The notes: a model not told the origin generated them from the letters alone. A stretch of DNA of 64,000 nucleotides from Polytrichum commune (GCA_950295325.1 OX485808.1:8992501-9056500), one strand, 5' to 3'. Positions 1 through 12,367 are shown, numbered from the stretch's first letter. A program made the numbers and translations.

Positions 1-60
1 TGTTGTTTTCTTACAGGGAGATGCACTACAAGAAGAAAGAAAAAAGGCTAGTCACACCTT

Positions 61-150
61 CAACTTGGCTGGCACATGGCAGTGTGCCCTTATAGGAGGG
101 ATATAGCAAGACACCCTATAAGGGCACACTTCCATGTGCCAACGAAGTTG
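61..150. repeat. Inverted repeat with 36-nt arms (hairpin)
   Basis: The arms 61-96 and 115-150 are reverse complements at 33 of 36 positions, around an 18-nt loop (97-114). The core shared motif is GTGTGCCCTTATAGG. Size and near-perfect pairing resemble either a very small foldback element or a small-RNA precursor. No coding function is visible. It lies at the window edge, so a larger element extending to the left cannot be excluded. Confidence 0.8.
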
Positions 151-1550
151 GCAAAAAACCACTAGATGACAACAATTGACACACTTCGATGTGAAGATAT
201 AAAGATCAATTAATATAATCTTGCAACATTCAAAATGGGTAAATGCAAGGACGGTAACATTCCAACTTGCATTTTGGACAACAAGGAAAATCTACTCCCT
301 CATATGTTAGCCCCCCCAGCCCCCTCCCCCTTCCCCACTCCACATGGAAGTGCTCGACCACCAAGCTCCTTGAGTATATTGGCGAACTCTACTTTGCTTC
401 ATTGGAATGCCTGACACATGGATGTGTGCCTTAACTGTTGTTATACGGGAGGTGTCAACTAGTTTTATTATTATATTATGTTTTCTTCACGCATTGATGT
501 GATGGCGATATTGAAATTGCCCTAAGTTATACACTAAATTAGTTACATAATGTCACAAAGTTGATCATGCCTCCATCTACTACATGCACTACAAAGGGGA
601 AAGAAAGGGTAGGGTAGGGTAGATGTCACCTCCCAAATGCCAAAGAGTCATAGGAAATGTGTCGTGAATGTGTCATTTTACAACACCAAAAATGGTCGTT
701 TGCAACATGCCTCTTGTAAGGGCATGTTTACATTAGTGAATAGCAACCATGACCACCGCTTTCTAACATATTTACATATTTACATATTTTAGAAACATCT
801 AACTTAATCCAAGTTATTTCTATGTGGTCTCCATGTTCATTAAAAAAAAATTTAATGTTAAAAACATTACGTCTCGGTCTAAGTCCGGTTTACACTATGT
901 CCTATGACAACCGTCTTTTGTAAGCAATGTAGTTTCTCTTGGTTACACTCTTCGGACTATTGATCATGACCACGTGAAACCCTACATCATTTTTCCCATA
1001 ACCCTTGATCATGTGTGGAATACGACCCTAACTCTTGTCATTTGGGAGGAGTCAAATAACCACACCTTTATTCTTTTGAAAATTTCAAGAAAGTTGAAAT
1101 GGTGACGTTCATTGGAGTGATGGAACCACATATGAATGATACTATATATTTTTTAAAATCCAAATATAGAAACTTCCACCGAGAATGTGATAAATTTATC
1201 CAAATTGTATGATTTCAAGGAATTTTTTTTTCGGGCAATTTCATCCATGACAAAACAACAAAATATTCGGATCCTGCTTTGAAATTTAGGAATCCGGCCT
1301 TTTAATCACCTTAAATTTAGGGTTTCATCTTACCCCACATCTCATTGTAGTGATCGGTGTCCACAGAGATTTTTGGGCATAGTCAGTCGAGATCCTATCA
1401 TTTCCAATATAGACCGGTTACATGTTGACATCTTTTGGTTTTTCTTTATTAAAATGGAGAATATTTTGTAAATTCCTCTAGTTTGGTTAGTAAATTTCTT
1501 GAAGTCTTGAACCGGTTGTGTTTCAAACTCAACCAATTCATTTGTAACCA
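151..1550. other. No gene seen
   Basis: AT-rich sequence with short homopolymer runs (for example a C/CT tract near 306-340). No ORF with coding character, no RNA gene and no clear repeat was found here. Confidence 0.5.
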
Positions 1551-1872
1551 CACTAAATAGTCCTATTAGTGTGGGTGGAAGATTAGTGTGGGCCACGCTA
1601 ATTTCCTAGTCAAGGTGGAATTAATGTGGGTCCAAGACCTTGGGTCTTCCCCTAAGTCTTCACGAAGTCTTCCGACCAACACATTGAATATTAGGTACAG
1701 GACAAAAGTAACACAAAATCTAATAGTCACCCACATTAATATTCTAGAAAAAACAGTCAATATGGCCCATGCTAATTGTCTACTAGAAATTTTGCGTGGG
1801 TTTAATGTGACCCACATTTAATCTCACCATGAGAATAAGCTTCTGGCCCACAATAATAGGACTATTTATTGT
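1551..1872. mobile_element. TIR element (MITE-like), copy 1
   Basis: The left end reads CACTAAATAGTCCTATTAGT and the right end carries its approximate reverse complement (ATAGGACTATTTATTG). The interior matches the neighbouring copy at 2027-2389, sharing the stretches around GGTGGAATTAA, GTCCAAGACC and GAAGTCTTC. The open frames on both strands inside it are by-products of its partly palindromic sequence. No transposase is present, so it is non-autonomous. Superfamily not assigned. Confidence 0.65.
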
Positions 1873-2026
1873 AGTTGTTGGTTCTCCCCATTCATTGGTC
1901 GTGATGATATTCTTTGTCTGAGAACTTTCATCTTGGCATGTACACTAAGCAATTGACGTCACACCAACAAGGCACACCTTCCATCATGGGCCACGACATT
2001 ATTTAACTCCTCCTCATCAACATCTA

Positions 2027-2389
2027 CACTAAACAACCCTATTAGTGTGGTTAGGAAATCAACATGGAAATAACTAGTGTGGCCCACACTAATTTTGTAG
2101 CAAAGGTGGAATTAACATGCGTCCAAGACCCCAAATCTCCCCCCCCCCTTCCCCCCCCTCCCCCTCCCCCAAAGTCTTCATGAAGACTTCCAACCAACAG
2201 ATTGAATATGAGTTGAAGGACACCCACATTAGTTTTCTAGAAAACCAGTTATTGTGGACCACACTAATTTTCTACTAAAATTTAGCGTGGGATGAAAATT
2301 ATTGTGGTCTACATTTAATTATCATTATGAAATCTATCGTGGACTCTAGAAAACTAGTGTGGCCCACACTAAGAGGACTACTTAGTGTA
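2027..2389. mobile_element. TIR element (MITE-like), copy 2
   Basis: This is a diverged second copy of the element at 1551-1872, in the same orientation and 154 bp downstream. Its ends are CACTAAACAACCCTATTAGT and ACTAAGAGGACTACTTAGTG. A C-rich expansion (about 2139-2169) interrupts the interior. The palindrome TAGTGTGGCCCACACTA occurs twice, near both ends. Confidence 0.65.
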
Positions 2390-2719
2390 CGTTAGTTATA
2401 CTTTTAACTCCACGAGCAACCTTTTGCTGTGAACGCACTCCTTGGAATCGATTGCTTTAGTTATTACCTTCTCTCATAAGCGTGATGGACCGTACGTCCT
2501 TTATTTCGGCGGACCAATAATTGTCTCGGATGTGCCATCGAACAATGATGGAAGGGCTTTATGTAGTTGGGGTAGTTTCCAAGGTTTCCCGTTCCTAATT
2601 GTTCACTCATAAATCCACAATTCAAAAGACCACACTAATTTTGGGCCCCTCGTTCCACTTGGAGTCATTAGTGTGGGGATCCTCACAATTATTCAATGTT
2701 AACGTAATGCAAAACATGC

Positions 2720-2960
2720 TTAACCCTTAAAGGACAATGCTGCCCTACGGGCTTGGTATTATTTTGGGAGGATCTTGTTCAAAATTTCTACTCCGTTGCA
2801 CCAAATGGGGTTTTTAGAATGCCAAATCGAGCACCTTAGCAAGATCTATACTTCTTTAGAATAGAGCCTATGTAAATTAATTGGTTAATCATGCTTAAAA
2901 TGAATTTTAAAAGATATTTTGGGTGTGGTATCGGGAAAGCATATGTCCTTTAAGGGTTAA
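2720..2960. mobile_element. piggyBac-like MITE, copy 1 (complete)
   Basis: 241 bp bounded by perfect 17-bp terminal inverted repeats, TTAACCCTTAAAGGACA at 2720-2736 and its exact complement at 2944-2960. Both ends carry TTAA followed internally by CCC, which is the target-site and terminal pattern known for the piggyBac superfamily. The interior has no ORF, so it must be mobilised in trans. A nearly identical copy lies at 61313-61546. Assignment to piggyBac rests on the ends only. Confidence 0.75.
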
Positions 2961-3445
2961 TTTGGTTACTGGTCTTAATTGGAGACCTATAATCGAGTGC
3001 TACAGTACGCGGTTAGGTGTGGATGCAAGAATGGATATTAAATAAACACACATGTTTCAAAAAGATCGGATCATCTTTTTAAAATATGATGAACTGTTTT
3101 GGATTCGATAGTCAACATAATTGGGTGGGGGGGGGGGGCTTGCATGACCACTTAATGAGTATGAGAGTATTCACTTTGATTGTGACTAAGATATTTGATA
3201 GAGCTCCAGACCTCAGGAGGAAAGTGGCTATGGCCTGGATTTAGATTTGCTAACCATCTCATCCTAATCGCATGTTCATATCCTAAGGGAAATGGGAGAG
3301 CTGGAAAAAATAACTACTCAAGATCCATATGCGTTAGCAACAACCAATGAGAATGAGGATTTGGAAAGTCAGGAGAGAGACTTGTTAAGGTAATTGGGCC
3401 GTAAACATACAATTTTAGCTTTGCACCCAATTCTTGTAGAATATG

Positions 3446-3730
3446 AACACACAATCAGTGCAAGATGATTAGCACATCCAGATTGTGTATGATGCCAATT
3501 TCCTCTTAATGACTGGACTTTGTATGAATATTATGTTCATTGTTAAAGTGAATGATCATATAGGTCCCCTTGGTTATGTTGATTATTGAGCCTAGAATGA
3601 TTTACCAAGTTTGAGCACTCAATCCAATCTCTTTTGGACATGTGTCATTTTGGTGTCTTTTTGTAAATAAACACCTAACCGCATACCACTCAAATATAGG
3701 TATCCAATTAAGATGAGTACTTGATTTAGG
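3446..3730 (-). repeat. Dispersed repeat family C (AAGGTATGTGG ends), diverged copy
   Basis: It contains the complement of the family's diagnostic core (a GAGTGGTATATGGCAAGG-like block followed by a GGACACCAAA-like block), here read as CACCTAACCGCATACCACTC near 3671. The same family occurs at 30.9, 36.2-37.9, 44.1, 50.0 and 54.6-55.6 kb. This copy is rearranged and its ends are unclear. Confidence 0.5.
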
Positions 3731-5581
3731 CCCACTCACCTCAGGTTATGTGCACATTCATTAGACGATCATGATCATTGAAACCAAATTGGAGGATGCA
3801 TGGAACAATCGAGACCGTCCATGTAGCATTTGTTGTGTTAACTACACCAAACATGATATTTAGTGTTATATGGCATTTTCTGTCACTTTTTGAATGACAC
3901 TTATTATGAATAAGTAAACAAATATTGTCGTAGATGATGGATGAGTTCATCAATTGGCCAACACCCTACCCAAGACCCTTCTCTTGTCAACAACTTGGGA
4001 TGAAATATTGTCATGGATGATTGAAATTTGGATGAAGAATCATGTGGTAAGGTACAGTAATTGAAACGCTTTAAATCTAGAATCCCCCAAAAATTTACAA
4101 GGAATGACAAATAATGTTGGGTTAACATTTAGTGTTTGTGACACTACACCGCAGTTTAGAATTAGTATTGAGCAGTGCAATTAGAATTGGTGACACTAAG
4201 TATCATAACTAGTGTGGTAATTTCTTTAAAAAAAAATACATTGTTGATTATTTGAACGATTCTTGGATACGTATCCTTTTTCCTTCGAACACATAGTCAT
4301 AATCTTGGAACTTACTAGAGCTTACTCGAACACAATGTATATGAGGGTAAGTTAAGGGAAGACCCAGGGAATGCACACGGTAAGAATGCAGGGAGAGGAG
4401 GAGATCGTTATAAGAACATATGATATGGCACCTCTGTAGAATTGTCTATGATGAATCGTTTAGTTAGAAGGGCTCCACACTATAACAAGCAGAGCTGAAT
4501 ATAATAATAAGTAGCAAAAAGTATATTTAGTAATGGCAGTTTGTACATGTCACCTGCACATTCCGTGATCTTCCCTTTCTCTCCAAAACTAAGCTCCCGT
4601 GTTGCATTTGTTTTGTGCGACCTCTTAGCTTTGTCTTGTCCTGGACACAGATTGAGAAGGAAAGAGATCTCTCGCATTGGAGAGACGACCCAACCTGTAT
4701 AGCATGTCCTTTCGGATTTGGTGGGTTTGATTCTTTGACTTTGAAGCCTCACCAATCCCGAGGAGATCAACAATACCTAACATGATAACAATCACATGCC
4801 CCAAGGCCACGTGCATCCACCACAACGACTTTTAAGAACTGGTTAATCATCGCAGTGATGTTCACATTCACTGAAGGCTCATGCTATTGTCCCTGTCACT
4901 GGGTGTTGGTCCTTTTTTTTTTCCCTCTCTTATTGCTCCTTCAATGTATGCTTGGTTACTTGGAAGCATCGACTTGGCATCACGTCTCCCATTCACTACA
5001 GACCAAAGGGCTGTGACAATTCAATACCACATACCTGGTCCAGTATTCGTGGCGACTATTTTTCGGGCCTAGCATGAAGTGGTAGTGGACCATGTCCTGC
5101 ATCGGCTGTGAGATTCTCCAAGTGATAAACGTGACGATGTCTGCAGTTCAAGGATGCGCCAGCACCCAAGGTCCAAACCTCACCGTAAGCACGAATCATC
5201 AGATTCGAACTTGATACTGCCAATTTATGCTGAATATCTGCCTTCCTGCACTTCATTGGTTCTCTTCACATGTATTCGATGTTGGAAAATGCAACACATC
5301 AGGCAATAAAGAACCTAGAATTTGCAGTTCACTGCTTGCACACCTGAATTTATATGTGTTGGGCAAAGTAAACGTCATTCAGGCAACTGGTTCAGGCGAT
5401 GGAGGGGACACCTAACAGTTGCTGATTAAAACAAACCTAACTCAACAGTCCAGACTCTCCCTGTCCACAGAAACAATGGCTGGAGGTATGACTGGCTTAT
5501 AACCTCTATGATGGTTGGTTAACATGTACAATTCCTTTTTGTACATGTCAAAATATGGCATTCATACCTTGTGGTAATGAA
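3731..5581. other. No gene seen; probable 3' flank/UTR of the SDR gene at its right end
   Basis: The short ORFs here have no recognisable domain. Because the SDR gene is on the minus strand and ends at 5582, part of 5.0-5.58 kb is likely its 3' untranslated region, but no poly(A) signal can be fixed with confidence. Confidence 0.4.
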
Positions 5582-8392
5582 TCAAAGGGAAGACCATATG
5601 GGAATACCTGGCATGCTCTGTCCACCATCAACAACAAAAATGTTGCCAGTGATATACTGCGACTCATCACTGGCTAATAAAATAATTAGTGAAGTTAGGT
5701 CAGGATCAACGTTTCCCCATTTCCCAGCTGGCACAATCTTTGTAGCCACTTTGTTCATCCAATCCTTTGCGAACAGATCATTTGTAATCTCAGACTTGAA
5801 CAGGCCTGCAGCAATTGCATTCACACGAATGTTGTACTTGCCGATTTCAAGTGCCATAGCCTGCCACCACAAATATAGCATTGCTTCAGCTGATTATGTG
5901 TTTATAAAACACAAACAATGAACGAAATATTGTGCAATTTTCAATAGGTGGGTATTCACAATTTACCTACGATGTATTAGTGGTCTGAGGAGATCTTATA
6001 GATTTCAATGTTTCAGGCCAAAACTGGACTGATGGCTTGATTGTCTACGAGACTCACCAAGAGTCTTGCCAATCCTCTCTTTGAAACTGACGATCAATTA
6101 TACAGACTCAAAATTGAAAGTCAACTGCTTGACTCACATATGTTCATGTTTTTTTAAATGCTAATGAGTATAACCAGGAAAAGAAGAAGGGCATGGAAGA
6201 GACCTTTGTGAGGTGGTTCAGACCCGCTTTTGATACACCATATGCCAAAGCTCCTGGTAAAATGCCCCGTTCTAGACCTGCGACGGAAGAGATGTTGATG
6301 ATTGAACCCTCCCTTTTCGCTGCCTTCATCCGCTTTCCAACTGCCTTTGACATAAGCCATGCTCCTCGCAGGTTAGTATTCATGATTGTGTTCCATTCAT
6401 CCTCCTCTTGTGCAAAGGGGGTCTTCACAGGGCCTATACACATCCAAAAGGAGAATAAGGGATGAATTCACATACATTCTATTAAAAAAGTGATTGTGGA
6501 GCCTGCCTTCAAATGAAAGGAAGGGCCACAATGTCATGAACAAATCAGGCAAGCAGCAAATATGCTGGATGCTTCAAGCAATCTCTCCCTTGAGTGGTCA
6601 TGTAGATGGTTATGATTATTTGAAACGCTTTTCTCTGTTACCAACACAAGATAAAAAAATACTTGATTCTTGGATCACTGTGCTGAGAGAAATGAATAAA
6701 TTTAAGCGGCAGCTAAAGCTTCCAACAACAGAACAAGCGCAGCCTTGTTAGCTCGAGCCTGTTACTTTTCTTTTAACCCCATTGTGGAATTTCAGCTCAG
6801 CCTTGTTAGTTCAGTTGGTTAGATTGCGCACCTGCAGCTCAGTGGCTAACTGCTCATGGTCTTTAAGAAGCAGGTGACTACTATACTTTTGTTTTGTTCA
6901 TACTATTTGATGTCAATATCCAACCCAGCAAGAACCTTCAGGAAAAAGAGTCAAACATCAGACCCTACAGGAGAGACAGATTGTTGACTTTAAAGACCGT
7001 GCTAAACACCTTCGAAATGCAAAACAGGAACATGTCGAAATAGAGACGCGGACTTCTGAATATAAAGAGAAGTCCCTTTGCAAGCTGTTTAGAAAAGAAG
7101 TGATTAAAATCCTCATTCTCTGGACAAGAACAGCCATTTGTTCCACATGTCTTCAACATCATTCTTTAAAACAGCTAGACATCCTGTCCTACGAAAAAAT
7201 TTGAATGTAAAGATCTAAAATAAAGATGAAGGACGAGAGACAAAGAGAAAAATCTAGGTCAGTGATATTCTTTCTCCCAGGGCTCTCTGCAGACCATGCG
7301 AACTGGTGCAGACTCAATCTAATGAGCATTGGAGGTCCAAATTGAGGACTGTGCTTGGACTACATGAATTAACTTCCATGCACAAGGGTGGCTTAAACCC
7401 AAGCCTAACACGAATCCCATGGGAACTTTGAGATTTAAGCCACCTAACGCCAGGATAGTTCTTGGATGCATGACCTTCCTAGCACTTCATTTTTCGTGCA
7501 CCCTACCACCTATGGTCTCCCAATCATAGTGGGGTATCCAGGGTGAACCGGATATATTCAACTAGCCATGCAGGAACCTGATATTTGCCACTTAATTCAC
7601 GCCAGTGGCAACACCGGTGTCATCTCCTCTCGTCTTCCTCCTCTTCCATGCAAAGAGAAGGTCACAGAACACAAAATTCCTACCAAGTTTTGGTCCACCC
7701 AATCATAGTGGAGGTATCCGGGGCGAACAGGATATTTTCATCTGGTGGAGATAGGTGGGGCCCGGCTTGCCTGTTCAATCTTCGATTGAACTCTAACTCT
7801 AGTGATGTCCGTTTCGGGATTACATATACACGAAGACCAACTCGCAGATGAACCAACCCCATGATTCACGGTGGTGACAACATCGAAGTCTTTTTTATTT
7901 TTTATTTTTTATTTTTCGTTTTTTCCTTTCTCTTTCTTTTTTTTTCCTACCAAGAATGAAGAAAATACAGGATCACAGGAGCTTCATAGGTAAAGAACCG
8001 AATTTATTTCCAAAATAAGGAGGCACACCGTAGCCGAGAAAGAACGAAAGCCAAAAACCCTTACCTCTGTAGCCAGCATTGTTGAGCAGAATGTCGATAT
8101 AACCGAATGCCGCCCACGCTTTCTCCACCGCGTCATCTATGGCGGCCTCACCCGCACTCACATCCAGCTCTACCACCGCAGCCTTTCCAGGCCGAAGATG
8201 ATGATCACTCACGGAAGACTCCACCGCCGCAAGAGCATTGATCTCATCCGACAGAGACTGCAGCATTTGAGTGCGCCTCGCGGCGATTATCACGTTGCAT
8301 CCATTTTTGGCGAGCGTGGAGGCGAACACTCTGCCTAGTCCCGACGACGCCCCTGTTATGAGCGCCACTTTCCCTTCGAGAATTGCCATCAT
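5582..8392 (-). CDS. Short-chain dehydrogenase/reductase, 3 exons, 278 aa
   Basis: Exons on the minus strand are 8065-8392, 6204-6433 and 5582-5860 (328+230+279 nt, 278 codons plus TGA). All junctions are GT-AG and phase-consistent (phases 1 and 0). It is a classical NAD(P)(H)-dependent SDR with a Rossmann fold. The cofactor motif TGASSGLG is at residues 13-20 and NNAG at 104-107. The active site includes NISS (about 156-159) and YGVSK with catalytic Tyr174 and Lys178. The protein ends GIPIWSSL, a tail typical of a plant SDR subfamily related to Arabidopsis At2g17845/At3g55290-type proteins. Length is normal for the family. The substrate cannot be inferred. The two adjacent ATGs at 8392 and 8389 are equivalent starts; the frame stays open a short way upstream into the tandem array. 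No transit peptide is evident, so it is probably cytosolic. Confidence 0.92.
7500..7745. repeat. Short direct repeat in SDR intron 1
   Basis: A block containing CCAATCATAGTGGGGTATCC near 7522 recurs with changes as CCAATCATAGTGGAGGTATC near 7699, followed in both cases by a GAACMGGATAT-like stretch. The copies are about 180 bp apart, inside the 1.6-kb intron 6434-8064. No function is visible. Confidence 0.5.
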
Positions 8393-8399
8393 CGGCCTC

Positions 8400-9580
8400 A
8401 GAATTCTTCCACAAAACTGCTTAACCTGGCAGAATTCCTGTCTGCCAAAAATTCCTTGTCACGGAATTCCTTTGTGTAAAACCTTCTCACACTGCTCTTA
8501 AAATTCTGCAAACCTGTGCAACGAAGGGAACGTATTATTAACAAAGCTATTGGAAAGCCTCTGGAACAGAGTTTAGTGTCAATCGGAAGTCTACTTATGA
8601 AGAGCTCCATCCGCTATACAGAATTTCATTGCGAATTTTGAGCCACAACTCTTAGCCTCTTCTGACAAATCTTCCACACAACTTCTTCGCACAATTCCTG
8701 CTACATAAGCCTAACCTCGCACACCGCTCTTACTACAATCTGCAATCTGGTGCAGCGAAGAAATCGTACCACCACAGGTCTTCGATCCTCCACAAATTCG
8801 CTTCAGCAAATGCCATTGGCTACTATCTCTTGCCAACTTTGTGCGCCGCTCTAATTCTAGTTCTGAGATCGTCTGAAACAGAGAAAAAAGTGTCAATCCG
8901 ATGTCTCTGCGAGCCACATCTCTCAGCTCTTCTCGCAATTCCTGTCTGCATATGGCTACCCTCGCATACCGCTCCTCTAACTCTGCAATCTTGTGCAACA
9001 GAGAAAAATGTATTACCAAGCGTGTTAGATCCTCCACAAATTCGTTACAGCCGCGCGAAATTGTTGTCAACAATTACCCCAGGTAGTGCTATGTCCTGCT
9101 AACTTTGTGCGCCGCTATTGCTTATGTCCAGTTCTGAGATCCTCTGAAACGGAGAACAGTGTCCATCAGATGTCGACGAAGAGCAGCTCCCTCCTGTATG
9201 CAGAGTATCTCTGCGAATGTTTAGCACATCTCTTGGCCTGTCTGCTGCATATACCTAACCTCGCACACCGTTCCTACAGTTCTGCAATCTTGTACAACGC
9301 AAAAAAATGTATTACCAAACGTCTTAGATCCTCCACTAATTCGCTCCAGCCATGCACAATCGCCGTGAACAATGCCCTAGGTCATTATCTCCTGCTAACT
9401 TTGCGCGCCGCTATTCATTTTGTACAGTTCTGAGATTTCCTGAAGCAGAAAAAAGTGCCAATTCGGATGTCGACGAAGAGCCCTCTCCCCTCCTGCATGC
9501 AGAGTTTCTCTGCGAATTTGTAGCCGCAATTGCTATGAAGATCTTGCGCTCTAGCTTCCGAAAGGTAGCTTCCGACTGAC
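8400..9580 (-). repeat. Degenerate tandem array (about 125-150 bp half-units, about 300 bp full unit) upstream of the SDR
   Basis: At least seven half-units recur at roughly 8502, 8738, 8854, 8978, 9130, 9273 and 9428. Two types alternate: type A contains TCTGCAATCTTGTGCAAC and type B contains TTCTGAGATCCTCTGAAAC, both followed by an AGAGAAAA-like block. On the minus strand one stretch (8711-9073) is an open frame of 120 codons reading like coiled coil (LHKIAELEERYARV and LFQTISELELERRTK are its two half-unit versions). Other units carry stops. The array runs directly into the SDR start codon on the same strand. It could be a decayed repeat-protein exon, a promoter or 5' UTR minisatellite, or both. 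Confidence 0.7.
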
Positions 9581-9599
9581 TGGAGGTGACACATATAAT

Positions 9600-10472
9600 G
9601 GTATGTGTGCCTAATGTGGCCACTTGTCCACACTAACTAAATAATTTGATTTAGTGTGGCACTAAAATTGGTGTGTCGTGTTAATTAGAGTGGTCTTCAA
9701 GACTTGTCATGCATAGTAGCACCAAGTAATGATGTGAAAAGTTTTCTTGTTATCACCCAACGATTGCAAGACAATTAGTGTGAGTTAGTGATGAATAGTG
9801 TGGGTCACACTAAAGCAAATGTGTAGTGTAGTTTGAGGTTTTAATTGGATGTTGGGCACATATAATCTTGCCAAATTTAGACCCTATGTTAATAAGAAGC
9901 AACCTAATCATTTTAAGCATAGTTGCACGAGCTTGAAGCAATTATGAAAGTGATGTTGGCAGTTGAAAAAGCATAACCACTTTGGGACCATTTTTATTGA
10001 AGATAGAGTGGGGTCTTATTTTGTGACCACTTTGGGGCCACACCATGCTTCTTTGCATGTGGCTTACTATTCTTTTACACACCATATGGAGTATGGGTAC
10101 ACACACGAAAATGTCATTTAAAGCACATATGAACGTCAAAATGGACCTCCCATACACAACCAAGTTATTCATAATGGAATCTGCACTTTGAAAGAGATCT
10201 CAGGAGCACATGAAACTCCAATCATGTTTCTCATTAAAAAAAAATTCTAAAGTTGCTAGTAAAATGAGTTTTTCAACTCAATAAACATTACCGGTATATA
10301 CCGCATATATGCGGAGTTAGAAGTGGGCCACAAGAGGCACACATGCCTTACACAATGTGTGTCGGTTCCACTCGATTTGTTGGAACCATTGCTTATTGAA
10401 ACTTGATCCATTGGCACTAAACCTCTCCCATGCCAGAAAATATTTAGCAAAAAGAGGGGAAAAAAGGGGATC
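9600..10472. other. No gene seen; scattered TAGTGTGG-type repeat debris
   Basis: Between 9600 and 9850 there are several TTAGTGTGG and GGGTCACACTAA motifs resembling the ends of the TIR elements at 1.55-2.39 kb, but no complete copy. 9850-10472 shows no coding or structured feature. Confidence 0.4.
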
Positions 10473-10830
10473 TACATCATGACAATAATAAAGTATTGTA
10501 CAGCCACATGTCTCAAGTACAAGCTTGTGATTGCACTAGAGTGCAAAGAAGAAAGCATCTTGAAGAAGGCTGCTCACTTTATTATGTGTGTACACAACTA
10601 TCCACCATTCTCGAGTTTCCAAGTGTTGTGGTGATTATGCTACTTGGGAGTCATTTTCACTATTTTTCTACACGCAACTAGAGATCCATATGTTAGTTGA
10701 AGTTCACATGCAAGTGGCGTTTCTTGGACTTAGTGGTTCACATGCTTAAGTGAACTGACAACTGATGAGAAATCGTTTTTTCCTCAACTTCTAAGTTAAT
10801 GCCCTCACTTAACCCCTAAACGCCAAGGTG
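10473..10830 (+). repeat. Dispersed repeat family G, copy 1
   Basis: It shares ordered blocks with 11334-11735: ATCATGACAA, CAGCCACATG/CGGCCACATG, GATTGCACTAG...TGCAAAG, CTTGAAGAA...GGTTGCTCACTT, TCTCAAG/TCTCGAG, a ttcacatgcaagtggcgt-like block, and TTCTAATGCCCTC near the end. The open frame at 10496-10681 lies within it and is not supported as a gene. Confidence 0.6.
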
Positions 10831-11333
10831 GCCATTATTTGTCTACACAATCACCACTGCCCAAACATACCATCACACATGTTTACATTAAAATCTTCTC
10901 AATGTGAACACATGGACGGACATGAAAACTTCTGTCAACAATCCTTACTTTAGAAAGTTGCCTTCCATACAATCAGAAGTACCATAAGTGGTGCTAATTT
11001 TCTTCAATAAGCTGAAGAAGTGGACAAAACTATTTCAGGCAGATTTGGGAAGATTTCTCATTGGCCTTTAGGAGTTAATAAAGGTTCACCCATGTAGAAA
11101 TTGGGTAAGTTTTGTCGAGGAATTCTGGTTGGGTATGGCTATTCTCAGCCCGTTCAGGAATTGCCCAAAAAATGGTTTTTTTAGGGGATTCACAACATTG
11201 CTCAACCTATGAAGTTATTTCACTTTCTAAGCTTAGTAAAATGTATTCCGTCTCTTCGATCCACTTCAGACTTGATCCGCACAAAGAACATGTCATCTAG
11301 AACCTCCAGTTTTTATTGAAACAAACAAGGAAA

Positions 11334-11735
11334 CCCACATCATGACAAGAGTGAGGTTTTCACCGGCCACATGCCAAATTTAACTGCAAAATTTCGATTG
11401 CACTAGTGCAAAGGAGAAGTCTTCTTGAAGAAAGGTTGCTCACTTACATGCGCCACACAACCACCTCCCATTTCTCAAGCATCTCAAGTGTTGCGGCGAC
11501 TAACCCACGTGGCAGCTGCATTCCATCCTCAAGCATCTAGTTGTTGCAGTAACTAACCTACTTAGGAGTCATTTCCCCTACTCACAAAGGGAAATGTTCA
11601 CATATAGGTTCAGTTCACCTGAAAGTGGCATTTCATTCCCATGGTGCACAAGGTTAAACGACCAGACAACCAATAGGAGATTTTGTTTTTCTCTGCTTCT
11701 AATGCCCTCGTCTAATAAACCCCCATCTCACATTG
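11334..11735 (+). repeat. Dispersed repeat family G, copy 2
   Basis: A diverged direct copy of 10473-10830, about 860 bp downstream. A third, partial copy is at 16900-17110. Together the copies flank the CPP1-like gene. No transposase or clear terminal repeat was identified. Confidence 0.6.
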
Positions 11736-12367
11736 GGACTCCGTACCTGCTATGGGAATACCAAAAAGAGCCTCTGATGTAGTAGGCTAGCACAGACCAC
11801 CTTACATACAGAGAGCAACAGATGTGAAGTCTCAACAGTCTTTGCATATTTTATCTGGAGTCCAGTACCTTAGCAAAAAGGTTGGTCGAAACTGGAGTAA
11901 TTCAGATGAAACCATACTTCAATAAGCAATTGGAAGCAGATAGCTACTTTGAGCAGTCCCTTGACAGAACCAACCCAAACCAAACCAAACCCGGGACATG
12001 ATGACTGCAGCATCAAGTCAGAATTGCTTTTGAGGAATCTCAAGCAGAGTACTTACAATGCACGTCAAATTGGTTGATCTTGAATCAAGAAATAGTTCAT
12101 TCACATATCATATGCTAAAAGATGGACCTCTGCAGATCTTCACAAACTTCAGACAGGTCTTAAAACACACCAGTGCGATGTTTGTTAGCAAGGCATGTAC
12201 ACAATAAATATGTTTCCTCTTTTCCTCAAGGCTTTACAACAAGAACAACTTGAATATGTTGTTATCCTGCACTTTACATTAGGCATACCAAATCAAGTAG
12301 TATGAACCCTTCTCATTCATGCGCTGACAGCTGCCAGAGCACACTGGACAAGGCAATGATAATTCCA

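Noticed and set aside
6780..6880. tRNA-like D-arm (TAGTTCAGTTGGTTAGATTG)
   Set aside because: No matching anticodon stem, no GTTCGA T-arm and no acceptor stem could be found; it lies in an SDR intron.
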